DNA from: CAVXFL01 sp963761015
Lineage (GTDB): Bacteria; Pseudomonadota; Alphaproteobacteria; Acetobacterales; Acetobacteraceae
DNA length: 64,000 nt
NCBI GenBank assembly: GCA_963761015.1
Contig: CAVXFL010000009.1
Location: 248,001 to 312,000 of the forward strand
Direction: 5' to 3'
The notes beneath the pieces were generated by a model that was given only the letters and a program-made list of their open reading frames with translations, did no database searches and had not been told where the DNA came from. This document shows, in pieces, positions 55,118 through 64,000 of this stretch. The number at the start of each line of letters is the position of its first letter. The first letter of the stretch is position 1. A program made the position numbers and the translations under genes.

Positions 55118-55417
55118 TCACCTGGCGCGGCGTCTGCGCGCCTGCGCCGAGCCTTCTCCCCGGGTTGCGCGCTGCTGAATTGCTGCCTCCAGCGTCTGGC
55201 GAATGAAGCGCTGATAGGGCAACCCCTCCCGCGCCGCGCGGTCCTTCACGGCATCCAGCAACGTCTTGGGCAGACGCATGTTCACACGTTCGGACTTGGA
55301 TTCAAACTCGAACTGGAACGGGCGCAGCTCCGAGAGATCGTATTCCGTTAGATCGGCGGTCGCGACAAAACGCTCGGCCTCGTCATCCGTTCTCAACTCC
55401 GGCAACTTCCTTTTCAT
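55118..55417 (-). CDS. CopG/BrnA-type antitoxin
   Basis: 99 aa. N-terminal acidic segment (LRTDDEAERFVATADLTEYD) binds the toxin; C-terminal ribbon-helix-helix: ERVNMRLPKTLLDAVKDRAA, REGLPYQRFIRQTLEAAIQQ, then a basic tail. Its ATG lies inside the end of the toxin gene (35-base overlap). Expected to neutralise the toxin and autorepress the operon by DNA binding. Confidence 0.87.
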   Translation of the reverse strand: MKRKLPELRTDDEAERFVATADLTEYDLSELRPFQFEFESKSERVNMRLPKTLLDAVKDRAAREGLPYQRFIRQTLEAAIQQRATRGEGSAQARRRRAR

Positions 55418-55715
55418 AGTGCTCGATGTCCTTCCGGTGCATGTACCTGGCGGTGATCGGGCGGATCAGGCGTTTGCCCTCCCGCGACCGCAAAGTGAAC
55501 ACGATCAGGATGCTGCGGCCTTCGCTCTTTCCGATTGCCTTGAACCTGACCTCGCCGCGCGAATGAATTCGGGTCGGGGAATACCGCGATCCGCCCCAAG
55601 AACATGGCTCGATCGCCGCGATCGAAACGCCGTGCCTTTCGCACTTTTCGCGATTCCCACGGTCCCACTCGAAACCGGCAATTCCAGTTTCTTGTATGTC
55701 GGTCCGTACAGCCAT
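55383..55715 (-). CDS. brnT: BrnT-type ribonuclease toxin
   Basis: 110 aa. FEWDRGNREKCERHGVSIAA is the diagnostic BrnT opening (FEWDxxKxxxNxxKHGVSF), with EVRFKAIGKSEGRSILIVFT and GKRLIRPITARYMHRKDIEH for the RelE-like fold and catalytic Arg. It inhibits translation when free of antitoxin. Toxin-first order with a 35-base overlap to the antitoxin is standard for BrnT/BrnA. An extra N-terminal stretch (MAVRTDIQETGIAG) precedes the domain. Confidence 0.88.
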   Translation of the reverse strand: MAVRTDIQETGIAGFEWDRGNREKCERHGVSIAAIEPCSWGGSRYSPTRIHSRGEVRFKAIGKSEGRSILIVFTLRSREGKRLIRPITARYMHRKDIEHYEKEVAGVENG

Positions 55716-55789
55716 TTGTCAATACAGGCAGCCGCCATGAGCCGGTGCCGTTCCGCCCTCGAGCGGCCGAATAGGCCGGCCCCGCGATT

Positions 55790-56716
55790 CTACCGCGTCG
55801 GGCGCGGCGGGGTTTGGCGGTAGTCGTAGAAGCCGCGGCCGGCTTTGCGGCCCAGCCAGCCGGCCTCCACGTATTTCACCAGCAGCGGACAGGGGCGGTA
55901 TTTGCTGTCCGACAGGCCCTCGTACAGCACCTGCATGATGGAGAGGCACGTATCCAGGCCGATGAAATCGGCCAACTCCAGCGGCCCCATCTTGTGATTG
56001 GCGCCGAGTTTCAGGGCGGTGTCGATCCCCTCGACCGAGCCCACGCCCTCGTAAAGCGCATACACCGCCTCGTTGATCATCGGCACCAGCACGCGGTTCA
56101 CGATGAAGGCGGGAAAATCCTCGGCGACGACAACCGTCTTGCCCAGCTTCTCCGCCAGCGCGCAGGTGGCCTGGAAGGTCGGCTCGTCGGTCGCGATGCC
56201 GCGGATCACCTCGACGAGCTTCATCACCGGCACCGGGTTCATGAAATGAATGCCGATGAACTTCTCCGGCCGGTCGGTGCTCGCGCCGAGCCGCGTGATG
56301 GAAATGGACGACGTGTTGGAGGCGAGCAGACACGACGGCTTCAGATGCGGCGTCAGCGTCTTGTAGATGCCCTTCTTGACCTCCTCCTTCTCCGTCGCGG
56401 CCTCCACCACGAGGTCGCAATCGGCGAAGCGGGCATAGTCGCTCGTCACCTCGATCCGCGTCAGCGCGCGGTCCTTGTCGCGCGGGCCGATCGCCCCGGC
56501 CTTGATCTGCCGGTCCATATTGTGCGCGATCGTGGCCACGGCGCGGTCCAGCGCCTCGGGCTTCGCGTCCAGCATTACCACCGGCAGGCCGGCGATGGCG
56601 CAGACATGGCTGATGCCGTTGCCCATCAGCCCCGCCCCGATCACGCCGACCTTGGCGATCGGCGGTACGGACACGCGCTCGCCGTCGCCGCGCATATCGG
56701 GCACCAGGCCGCTCAT
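55790..56716 (-). CDS. 3-hydroxybutyryl-CoA dehydrogenase
   Basis: 308 aa NAD(P)-dependent enzyme oxidising L-3-hydroxyacyl-CoA. Rossmann motif VGVIGAGLMGNGISHVCAIA (about residue 23), CDLVVEAATEKEEVKKGIYK, SNTSSISITRLGASTDRPEK and FIGIHFMNPVPVMKLVEVIR (catalytic His in HFMNP), with a C-terminal GPLELADFIGLDTCLSIMQV dimer domain. The ATG overlaps the etfA stop (ATGA), placing it last in etfB-etfA-hbd. The operon couples a flavin-linked acyl-CoA oxidation to 3-hydroxyacyl-CoA turnover. Confidence 0.94.
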   Translation of the reverse strand: MSGLVPDMRGDGERVSVPPIAKVGVIGAGLMGNGISHVCAIAGLPVVMLDAKPEALDRAVATIAHNMDRQIKAGAIGPRDKDRALTRIEVTSDYARFADCDLVVEAATEKEEVKKGIYKTLTPHLKPSCLLASNTSSISITRLGASTDRPEKFIGIHFMNPVPVMKLVEVIRGIATDEPTFQATCALAEKLGKTVVVAEDFPAFIVNRVLVPMINEAVYALYEGVGSVEGIDTALKLGANHKMGPLELADFIGLDTCLSIMQVLYEGLSDSKYRPCPLLVKYVEAGWLGRKAGRGFYDYRQTPPRPTR

Positions 56717-57651
56717 CCCGCGCGCTCTAGCTCGCCGTCGAGTTCGGGCAGCACCTTGAACAGATCGGCCACCAGCCCGTAATCGGCCACCTGGAAGATC
56801 GGTGCCTCCTCGTCCTTGTTGATGGCGACGATCACCTTGGAATCCTTCATCCCCGCCAAATGCTGAATCGCGCCGGAGATGCCGACGGCGATGTAGAGAT
56901 CGGGCGCCACCACCTTGCCGGTCTGCCCGACCTGATAGTCGTTCGGCACGAAGCCGGCATCCACCGCCGCGCGCGAGGCGCCCACCGCGCCGCCGAGCCG
57001 GTCGGCGATCTTCTCCAGCATGTGGAAATTATCGCCGCTCTGCATGCCGCGCCCGCCGGAAATCACGACACGCGCCGCCGTCAGTTCCGGGCGTTCGCTT
57101 TTCGACAGCTCGGCGCCGATGAACCGCGACGCGTTCGGTGTCTCGACCCAAGGCGCGGGCTCGATCGGGGCCGAGCCGCCTTCCGCCGGGACCGGATCGA
57201 AGCTCGCGGCGCGCACCGTGATCACCTTCTTGGGATCGGCGGATTGCACGGTCGCCAGCGCGTTGCCGGCGTAGATCGGGCGCACGAACGTGTCGGAACT
57301 TTCAACGGCGGAAATGTCGCTGATCGGCTGCGCGTCCAGAAGCGCGGCCAGGCGCGGCATGACGTTCTTGCCGGTCGAGGTCGACGCAGCCAGCAGGTGC
57401 TCGTAATGCGGCGCGAGCGCGGCCAGCAGCGCGGCCAAGGGCTCGGCGAGTTCGTGCTCGTACGCCTCGCCGTCGGCGACCAGCACCTTGGCCACGCCCT
57501 CCAGCTTCGCCGCGGCCTCGGCGGCGGCCTGCACGTCCTTGCCCGGCACCAACACATGCACCTCGCCCAATGCGCGGGCAGCGGCGACGGCGCTTCGCGA
57601 GGGCTGCTTGATGCTGCGGCCGTCGTGATCGAGCAGAACGAGCGCGGTCAT
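56713..57651 (-). CDS. etfA: Electron transfer flavoprotein alpha subunit
   Basis: 312 aa FAD-binding subunit. ALVLLDHDGRSIKQPSRSAV opens the protein. The C-terminal FAD signature reads SGGRGMQSGDNFHMLEKIAD, FVPNDYQVGQTGKVVAPDLY and IAVGISGAIQHLAGMKDSKV, then VAINKDEEAPIFQVADYGLV. EtfAB carries electrons from acyl-CoA dehydrogenases to ETF-quinone oxidoreductase. It starts 5 bases after the etfB stop and overlaps hbd. Confidence 0.96.
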   Translation of the reverse strand: MTALVLLDHDGRSIKQPSRSAVAAARALGEVHVLVPGKDVQAAAEAAAKLEGVAKVLVADGEAYEHELAEPLAALLAALAPHYEHLLAASTSTGKNVMPRLAALLDAQPISDISAVESSDTFVRPIYAGNALATVQSADPKKVITVRAASFDPVPAEGGSAPIEPAPWVETPNASRFIGAELSKSERPELTAARVVISGGRGMQSGDNFHMLEKIADRLGGAVGASRAAVDAGFVPNDYQVGQTGKVVAPDLYIAVGISGAIQHLAGMKDSKVIVAINKDEEAPIFQVADYGLVADLFKVLPELDGELERAG

Positions 57652-57656
57652 GGCGT

Positions 57657-58406
57657 TCAGATCACCTTCGCTTCCTGCTTGAGCTTCTGCACCAACTCGG
57701 CCACCGAGCCGACCTTCTTGCCGGCCTGGCGCTTGGGCGGTTCGGACACTTTCAGAACGCGCAGCCTGGGCGCCGGGTCGACCCCGAGATCGGCCGGTTT
57801 CATGTTGGCGATCGGCTTCTTGCGCGCCTTCATGATGTTGGGTAGGCTGGCATAACGCGGCTCGTTCAGCCGCAAATCGGTGGTCACGATCGCGGGCAGA
57901 TCGAGCGTCACCGTTTCCAGCCCGCCGTCGACCTCGCGCGTCACGGTGGCGGTGCCGCCCTCGATCCCGACCTTGCTGGCGAAGGTCGCCTGCGGCCAGC
58001 CGAGCAGCGCCGCCAGCATCTGGCCGGTGGCGTTCATGTCGTCATCAATCGCCTGCTTGCCCATGATGACGATGCGGGGCTGCTCGCGCTCGACGATGGC
58101 GCGCAGCAGCTTGGCGACCGCCAGCGGCTGCAACTCCGCCTCCGTTTCCACCAGGATGCCGCGATCCGCGCCCATGGCCAGCGCGGTGCGGATGGTTTCC
58201 GAGCATTGCGCGACGCCCATGGAGACGGCGACGATTTCGGTGCCGACACCCTTCTCCTTCAGCCTGACCGCCTCCTCGACCGCGATCTCGTCGAACGGGT
58301 TCATGGACATCTTGACCCCGGAGGTCTCGACGCCGCTGCCGTCCGCCTTCACGCGGACCTTCACGTTGAAGTCCACCACCCGCTTGACCGGAACGAGGAT
58401 TTTCAT
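57657..58406 (-). CDS. etfB: Electron transfer flavoprotein beta subunit
   Basis: 249 aa AMP-binding subunit. MKILVPVKRVVDFNVKVRVK is the standard start; VKMSMNPFDEIAVEEAVRLK, GKQAIDDDMNATGQMLAALL and TREVDGGLETVTLDLPAIVT (the beta-subunit signature) follow. ATG 58406 has AGGA about 11 bases upstream; the longer frame to 58538 runs through the inverted repeat and is rejected. First gene of etfB-etfA-hbd. Confidence 0.96.
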   Translation of the reverse strand: MKILVPVKRVVDFNVKVRVKADGSGVETSGVKMSMNPFDEIAVEEAVRLKEKGVGTEIVAVSMGVAQCSETIRTALAMGADRGILVETEAELQPLAVAKLLRAIVEREQPRIVIMGKQAIDDDMNATGQMLAALLGWPQATFASKVGIEGGTATVTREVDGGLETVTLDLPAIVTTDLRLNEPRYASLPNIMKARKKPIANMKPADLGVDPAPRLRVLKVSEPPKRQAGKKVGSVAELVQKLKQEAKVI

Positions 58407-58422
58407 CGCCGCTGCTTCCTGC

Positions 58423-58522
58423 ATGCGCCGGGCCCTCACCCCGGCCCTCGCCCGATCGGAGAGGCTGTTCCGCTGTGCTCCCTCTCCCCCTGGGAGAGGG
58501 CCGGGGTGAGGGCCCGGCGCAT
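58423..58522. repeat. Large inverted repeat with perfect 27-bp arms
   Basis: The left arm (58423-58449, ATGCGCCGGGCCCTCACCCC...) is the exact reverse complement of the right arm (58496-58522). The 46-base loop holds a smaller inverted GGAGAG/CTCTCC pair. It lies 17 bases before the etfB start, so a transcript from further upstream would carry a very stable hairpin in its leader. The CCCTCACCCCGGCCCTC core is a widespread type of bacterial intergenic repeat. Confidence 0.85.
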
Positions 58523-58605
58523 TCGTTCGCGCCTGCAATAGAGACCGCGGACCTTATGCAGCCGGGCGAGGGCGTGTCAAACCAACGCCCCGCCGGCGCG
58601 GCCGT

Positions 58606-61600
58606 TCAGGCCGCCCGGGCCAGTTCGGCCGGCAGCGCCTCCCATCCCGCCATCACATCGCGCACCAGCAGTTCCAGAACCGCGGGGCCGTCGCTGGGCG
58701 GCAGGGCCAGCCGTGCGCGGCCATTGGTCCAGCGCCAGAGTTCGGCTTCCCTCCGCTCCGTCGCATGAAAGCCCGCGGCCAGGGTGGGGCTGTCGAGGTC
58801 GATATACGCCTCGTTGACGAACACCGCGCCGATGCGCGCGCCCAAGCTGCGGCAATCGGAAGCCGCCAGATCGAGCCCGGCCGGAACGGCGGTCGAGGAA
58901 ATGATCTGCACGTCGCGCGTGCCGGCCGGCAGAACGTAGCGGTAGAGCTTGTGGCTGATGCGCTCGGGGCACAGCGTCTGTCCGCCGGCAAGGACGCTGA
59001 ATTCCGACTCGGCGCACCGCGCGTAACCCAACGCGGCGAGGCGCCCCAGCAACCGCCGCCGCACCGCGAACACCGTGGGGCCCTCCGTCGTCAGCGGTGC
59101 GCAGGCATCGTCCCAGCTGAGGGCGGCGAAATCCGGGTGGAGCGGGATCTGCCGCGCCGCCGTTGCTGAACTGCGCGCGGTTGCCGGTGTCGAGATAGGT
59201 CTCGGCCGGCAATCCTTCGGCGAGCACGACGTCATGCCGGTCGAGTTCGATGTGGAAATAATGCGCCTCGGCTGCCGGCTCCTGCACCACGCTGACGCCG
59301 TTCAGCAGGTATTTGACCGGGATCAGCACGCCTTCCGCGTACACGGAATGATCGGGCGACAGCAGCAGGTCGCGCACCGGCACCGTGCCAAACACGCCGG
59401 CGCGCACGCGCACCGGATAAACCAGCTCGGGGCGCGGATGGTGCGCGCAATCGACGCGGCGGTCGCCGATCCAGACGATTGGCCGGGTATCGCCCGATGC
59501 GGTGAGCACGCGATCGCCGATCCGCAGGTTCTGCACCGCGACTTCGCCGCGCGTCGTTGCGATGCGCGTGCCGGAACCGAAGCAGGGAACCGCCAGTTCA
59601 ATGGCCGTGCCGCCGTGTCCATCGGGCAGGAGCGCGAATTTGCTATGTGTGTAGTCGCCGACGAAATTCAGGGCAGCGACAATGCTGCCCGGGGCAAAGA
59701 TATCCAGGACACCGCCCGCCATCGTGCCGTTGTAGACGGCGGCGAGCGTACCTGGGGAATATCCGGGGAGGTCGATGGTGTCGCTCAGTAACTGTCCACT
59801 GAGAGAAATCGCTCCGAATTGAGAGAGGCTACTCGTAACTGCTGCCGGGTTATCGAGTATCAGCGCACCAGGCGACGGTGAAGACATCGCCAGAAAAGGA
59901 AACACGACCGGGTTTGAACTGCCCTGCGCCAAGCTCCAATGTCGCTCCACTTCCGATCTCCAGCGGGCCACTTCCGCTGACGGATTCGGCAAGGTCGAGG
60001 ATAGCGCCGGCTACCACCGAGCTGCCGACATTGGCAAAGATTGTGCTGTCGTTCTCGATGTCAGTCGATGCGACCCCGTATCCGTCGAGCGAACCCGAAC
60101 CAGGAGAAAGGATCAACTCAGCAGGACTCAATGTCCCTCCTTCGAGATTGATGATTTCATCGTTGACCGTCAACGTGCGCGACGTGATGTAATCGGCGCT
60201 GTAAAGATCGAGGTACGCCTGTGTCCCGAGCATCGTGAGGCTTGCTTCGATAGCCGTCCCGCCAGCGACGATCTCCGGCGTCCCGGGAAGTGCGCCGGTC
60301 GACATCACGACGGTCGCCCGCTCGACATCGGTAATCGGCGCCGGCAGCACGAGCGTGCCCGAATTCACGGCCTGATATATCCCGTAGCCGAGCGTCCCGT
60401 TCACTTGATCGAGAAACCCGCTGGGTCCGGTGGTCGGAGCAAGCACCAGCACCGCATTGTCAGCTTCCAGCCCGCTGGTTTGGCTGTAGTAGGCCGGCGT
60501 CACGGTAAGCGTCTGCCCCGGCAAGCCGCCGACGGCCACCAGGTTGCCGTCATCGTTCAGCGTACCCGGCGATGCGAGCGTGCCCGTCCCCTCGATAACA
60601 CCCGTCGCAAAAATATCGATCTCGCCAGCACCAAGCGAGCCTTGGAGGACCACAACGCCGCCACCGTCGACGGTGAGATCTCCGGACGCGCTCAGGTTGC
60701 CAAGCACCTCCAGATTGATATTGAAAGGCCCGGAGCCGATATCGACCGAGCCGGCGTCGAATGATTCCCCGGCGGCAATGGTCACGCTTCTGGAACCGGG
60801 GATCACCACGTCCGTCGTGCCGCTGTTCGGCACATAATCGGAGCTCCATATGGACGGATCGCTCCAATCGCCATCGGCCACGGCGGTCTCGCCAGGAACA
60901 ATCAACTCTACATCGGTTCCGCCCTGGCCGTCCGGGATCAGCGTGAATCCGGAGTTCGTGTAATCGCCGACGAGGATCAGGCTGGCAACGACGCTGCTCG
61001 CGTTTGAGATCGTCAGTGTGCCGAGCGCCCCATTACCGCTGAAGTTGTCGGCAAGCGTGGCGGCCGACGCGCCGACCAGGTCGATCGCATCGCCCAATGT
61101 AAATCCGGAGATTGTCCCGGAATAGGCGCCCGGCATGTCGAGCTTCAGCACGCCTTCGGCGGCCGATGTCGGGTTCGCGGTCCCGAGAAACACGACTGCC
61201 TCGGTGTCACCCTGACCGAGTTCCAGCGTCGCAGCGCTGCCGGTCGCCCAGTCTATTTCCAGCCCCCCGCTCCCCGACCGGCCGGCCAGGTCGAGCAGGC
61301 CGTTCGCGGCATAGATCAGCCCGGCATTGTCGATGCTGCCGCTGAGCGTGCCGCTGCCGCCGAGCGAACTGCCGATGCTATCGAGCGTCAGCCCGCCACC
61401 GGCGCCGAGCGTGCCGCCGTCCAGCGAGGCGTGACCGTTCACGCTCGCGCGGTCGGCGATCTCGAGCGCGCCGACCAGCATGAGGAAGCCGGCTGATGCC
61501 ACGTCCAGCGTGCCCCCGGCGAACGACTTGCCAGCGGCCACGGTAACATTGGTGTCGATCGTCACGTCGGCGGTGACGGCGTTGGGAACGGCCCCCGTGC

Positions 61601-61661
61601 TCCAGATCCCCGCCGCGCCCCAGTCACCGTCGCTTTTCGACGTGTAGATCGTGCCCGACAT
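58606..61661 (-). CDS. Large surface/secreted beta-repeat protein with C-terminal Hint domain (two frame breaks)
   Basis: About 1018 aa when repaired. ATG 61661 follows GGGGAG. Gly/Ser/Thr-rich, beta-helix-like repeats fill residues 1 to about 690, with a duplicated unit (SDGDWGAAGIWSTGAVPN and ADGDWSDPSIWSSDYVPN) and LVGDYTNSGFTLIPDGQGGT recurring as FVGDYTHSKFALLPDGHGGT. Then a Hint domain: PCFGSGTRIATTRGEVAVQN, GDTRPIVWIGDRRVDCAHHP, RDLLLSPDHSVYAEGVLIPV. A +1 break at TTT 59913-59915 and another near 59152-59161 must be repaired to reach the C-terminal region (LHPDFAALSWDDACAPL). Hint proteins of Acetobacteraceae are thought to self-process; no secretion signal is seen, so export by type I or another route is possible. 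Confidence 0.78.
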
Positions 61662-61803
61662 GGTCGCTCCCCGCGGCTTTCCCGGCAGCATACGCGCGCC
61701 GCGGGACGGGAAGCGTACTAAATTTTTGGAAACGCACGGTTTTTTGCGCGACTTGCCGCCCGGATAAACCGGTCAGACCCGATTACATCGGCGTCAATTC
61801 AAC

Positions 61804-61998
61804 TCAAGATCGAAACAGGCTCATCAGCAGCAACAGCAGCAGCAACGCGGTGGCTTGCAGGATGATGCGCCAGCGCATCAGCATGTTGGATCGGCGCGGA
61901 TCGCCGCCGCCGCGCGCGAGGGTGAATACGCCCACCAGCAGCACGCCCAAGGTGCCGGCCATCGCCAGCACGACCAACACGATCAGAACGCCCTTCAT
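61804..61998 (-). CDS. HIG1-domain (hypoxia-induced) small membrane protein
   Basis: 64 aa, two helices: MKGVLIVLVVLAMAGTLGVL and IILQATALLLLLLLMSLF joined by ARGGGDPRRSNMLMRWR. This (LARGGD...SNxLMRWRxxLQ) is the twin-helix HIG1_N pattern, in bacteria linked to cytochrome oxidase assembly. Start at 61998 follows family lengths; ATG 62007 is also possible. The long frame through 62643 is not coding. Confidence 0.85.
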   Translation of the reverse strand: MKGVLIVLVVLAMAGTLGVLLVGVFTLARGGGDPRRSNMLMRWRIILQATALLLLLLLMSLFRS

Positions 61999-62128
61999 TC
62001 CCCGCATGTAGGCCGGAACGCCGGCTATTGCACCTCGGGAAGCCGAAATGCGCCGCCGTCGCCAGGGCCGGGCGGCGGGCCGGCGCGGGTTGAACACGGT
62101 TTGTCCCGGTATGGTCCGTCGGCCGCCC

Positions 62129-62682
62129 ATGAAATTTGCCGCGCCGCTGCCCGGATTGCTGTTCGCGGCCGCCCTCGCCGGATCGGCGCAAGCCCGGACG
62201 CCCCCCATCGCACCTGCCGCCGCGGCTCCGAGGCCGGGGCCGCCCCGAACCTGGTGGAGGAGCTTTCGGTCCGCACCATCCGCCCGCGTGGCGGCGATGG
62301 CTCGATCTGCATCATGCCGTTCAGCTCGGTGATCGCGGTCAACAACACCAATCGCGGCCTTGGCAACGCGCAGGTCCGTGTCGATCTCAACTACTTCGAG
62401 GATACCGACGGGGCCGGACGCGTGCTGAAGGAGATTGCCGCCGAGATGCGCCGCGAGCCCGCCTTCGCGCGCAAGATGCTGGGCGATCTGCAGCTCTGGG
62501 GCGTCGACAAGGTGGAGGGCGGCGGTGTGACATTGGCAGGACAAATTCCCTGCACGGATGCCGGGCGCTGGCCGGTGCAGCGCGAGTTCAACCGGCGCAT
62601 GAAGCAGCGGTTCCAGGGCGCGGGCATTTTGCTCGCCAATCATCCGGCGCCGCCCGCCCCGGCAGCCGGGGCGCCGTCGTGA
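62129..62682 (+). pseudogene. MscS-family relic: signal peptide joined to the cytoplasmic C-terminal domain
   Basis: ATG 62129 starts a signal peptide (KFAAPLPGLLFAAALAGSAQ). After a frame break somewhere in 62170-62235 (one base missing) the sequence goes straight into the MscS beta-domain: VEELSVRTIRPRGGDGSICI, MPFSSVIAVNNTNRGLGNAQ, then the alpha-beta vestibule (AEMRREPAFARKMLGDLQLW, VQREFNRRMKQRFQGAGILL). In MscS channels this part follows several membrane helices, which are absent. It looks like an internal deletion that fused the leader to the tail, about 184 aa. It may be non-functional. The TGA overlaps the ATG of the dioxygenase gene. Confidence 0.65.
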
Positions 62683-63422
62683 TGGACGATTTGGCGGAGA
62701 TCTTGCGGCGTGACGCCTTCGCGTTCGTTCCGGGCCGGCGCATGCGCCCGCTGCTCGAAGCTTGCGGCGGGCTCGCCGACTGGGCGGAATTCGCCGCGAG
62801 TTGGGCGGATCTGGAGCTGGACACGTATATGGCGGACGGCGGGCGCTACCGCCGGCGGCGCCACGCGGTGTTCGCGGCCGAGGCCGGCGCCGCCGAGATC
62901 GCGCGCCAGCCGCACCAGCCGCACTTTCAGACCCGCGACTACAATCCGCTCCACGGCGGCATCGAGCGCTGGTTTCAGCCGGTCCGCCCGGAGATCGCCG
63001 GCGGCGCGTGCATGCGCACGATCCTGGGTTTCTGCCGACGGCTGTTCGATCGGCTGTCCTCCGATACCTCGTGGCACGTCGAGGTGCATCAGTTCCGCAT
63101 CGAGCCCGACCCGAGCGGGGAGGGCCGTCCGACGCCCGAGGGCATGCACCGAGACGGCGTCGACTACGTCCTGGTACTGATGATCGACCGGCGGAACATC
63201 GCCAGCGGCGAAACCAGCATTCACGATCTTCAGGGACGGCAGCTCGGCAGTTTCACCCTGGCCGCGCCGCTCGACGCCGCGCTGGTGCACGATCGGCGAG
63301 TCTATCACGGAGTTACGCCGGTGGTGGCGCTCGATCCAAGCCGCCCGGCGCATCGCGACGTGCTGGTGGTGACGTTTCGCGCCGCAGCGGCGGCCGAGGA
63401 GCCGGTCAGCTCTCCGAGGTGA
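62682..63422 (+). CDS. 2OG-Fe(II) dioxygenase family protein (PF10014/BsmA-like)
   Basis: 246 aa cupin-fold oxygenase. The iron ligands are in EGMHRDGVDYVLVLMIDRRN (HxD) and ALVHDRRVYHGVTPV (distal His). QFRIEPDPSGEGRPTPEGMH and SGETSIHDLQGRQLGSFTLA agree with the 2OG-Fe dioxygenase family that includes amino-acid hydroxylases (isoleucine dioxygenase) and the biofilm-stress gene bsmA. The likely reaction is 2-oxoglutarate-dependent hydroxylation of a free amino acid; the substrate is unknown. Translationally coupled to the relic upstream; its 3' end overlaps the convergent XRE gene by 17 bases. Confidence 0.85.
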   Translation: MDDLAEILRRDAFAFVPGRRMRPLLEACGGLADWAEFAASWADLELDTYMADGGRYRRRRHAVFAAEAGAAEIARQPHQPHFQTRDYNPLHGGIERWFQPVRPEIAGGACMRTILGFCRRLFDRLSSDTSWHVEVHQFRIEPDPSGEGRPTPEGMHRDGVDYVLVLMIDRRNIASGETSIHDLQGRQLGSFTLAAPLDAALVHDRRVYHGVTPVVALDPSRPAHRDVLVVTFRAAAAAEEPVSSPR

Positions 63423-63864
63423 GCGACTTGATCAGCTCGAAGACCCGCTTGCGCACGGCCGGATCGGTGATCCGGTAATAGGCGCGCACCAGTTCCAGCG
63501 TTTCACGCCGGTTCATGGTCTCGTCCCCGAAGCCGTCCTGCGACTCGGCGAAACCGCTCGCGCGCCGCGGCTGCTGCGAGGTCGGATAGCCGGCGGAGAG
63601 CGTCTCCGGCATATCGTCGAAGAAGAAGCTGATCGGCACGTCCAGCACCCGCGACAGGTCGAACAGCCGGGAGGCGCCGACGCGGTTCACGCCGCGCTCG
63701 TATTTCTGGACCTGCTGGAAGGTCAGCCCGAGCGCCTCGCCGAGCCGCTCCTGGGACATGCCGAGCAGGGTCCGCCGTAGGCGGATGCGGGACCCGACAT
63801 GCACGTCGATCGGACTAGGGCGTCCGTCTTTCTCGCCGCGGCGGGAGCTTTCGTCTGACGGCAT
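63406..63864 (-). CDS. XRE-family helix-turn-helix regulator
   Basis: 152 aa. Cro/C1-type DNA-binding domain at about residues 21-80: VGSRIRLRRTLLGMSQERLG, EALGLTFQQVQKYERGVNRV, GASRLFDLSRVLDVPISFFF. This composition, followed by a helical C-terminus (ELVRAYYRITDPAVRKRVFE and LIKSLTSES), is a common alphaproteobacterial regulator type. Targets are unknown. It is convergent with and overlaps the dioxygenase gene by 17 bases. Confidence 0.92.
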   Translation of the reverse strand: MPSDESSRRGEKDGRPSPIDVHVGSRIRLRRTLLGMSQERLGEALGLTFQQVQKYERGVNRVGASRLFDLSRVLDVPISFFFDDMPETLSAGYPTSQQPRRASGFAESQDGFGDETMNRRETLELVRAYYRITDPAVRKRVFELIKSLTSES

Positions 63865-64000
63865 ACCCGGTTCCCTTCGGGACCGCTCCCACGCGCGGGC
63901 TATGATGGGTCTGCCGGGGCCAAGAACCCAGTCGCGCCGGCTTCCCTGTTGCGCATAAGGTTAACAGCGCAACCGGCGCTGTCAATCTTTTAATCAAATC

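Overview
This is high-GC DNA from an alphaproteobacterium. A member of the Rhodospirillales, probably Acetobacteraceae, is the best guess. The pointers are a class I lysyl-tRNA synthetase, a Usg-family protein, CIRCE-controlled groESL, a Hint-domain surface protein, a BrnT/CopG toxin-antitoxin pair and the many ATGA gene overlaps. No rRNA, tRNA, CRISPR array or prophage was recognised.

Layout. 1-8.0 kb (minus): a catabolic operon made of a small NTF2-like protein, a family 5 solute-binding protein, a fused hydantoinase A/B (5-oxoprolinase type) and two DppB/DppC permeases. A divergent FadR-type GntR regulator sits at its head. 8.9-14.4 kb (plus): a ribose-type sugar importer (binding protein, permease-ATPase fusion, second permease) and an isocitrate-lyase/PEP-mutase family enzyme. 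14.5-20 kb: a secreted phosphoesterase, a two-gene ABC-2 polysaccharide exporter, an unusual 20-bp periodic DNA array and a lytic transglycosylase with a His/Arg-rich tail. 20.2-24.4 kb: an NDP-forming acyl-CoA synthetase, an SDR and a serine hydrolase. 24.4-30.2 kb: two coiled-coil proteins and glycolate oxidase glcDEF, with two small ORFs between glcE and glcF. 30.2-33.5 kb is accessory DNA: an IS1380-like remnant, and a complete IS5-family (IS427-group) element that has split a membrane-anchored gene whose halves rejoin in frame. 33.7-43.3 kb: an SPFH protein, uvrC, an SDR, a TVP38 protein, usg, groESL with two tandem CIRCE elements, and a cold-shock gene. 43.4-53.6 kb: stress-type proteins, a DinG-like helicase, lysK overlapping an MprF-like flippase gene, and glgX. 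53.7-64 kb: aspA, BrnT/CopG, etfBA-hbd, a large Hint-domain beta-repeat protein, a HIG1 protein, a MscS relic, a 2OG-Fe(II) dioxygenase and an XRE regulator.

A striking global property is at least 16 single-base frame breaks, most of them +1 insertions. They fall in otherwise well-conserved genes, including the normally essential lysK, three consecutive parts of the sugar importer, and three times in one acyl-CoA synthetase. This looks more like insertion-biased sequencing error in an unpolished assembly than gene decay, so affected genes are annotated across their breaks. True lesions appear to be the IS5-split gene, the IS1380 remnant and probably the MscS relic.
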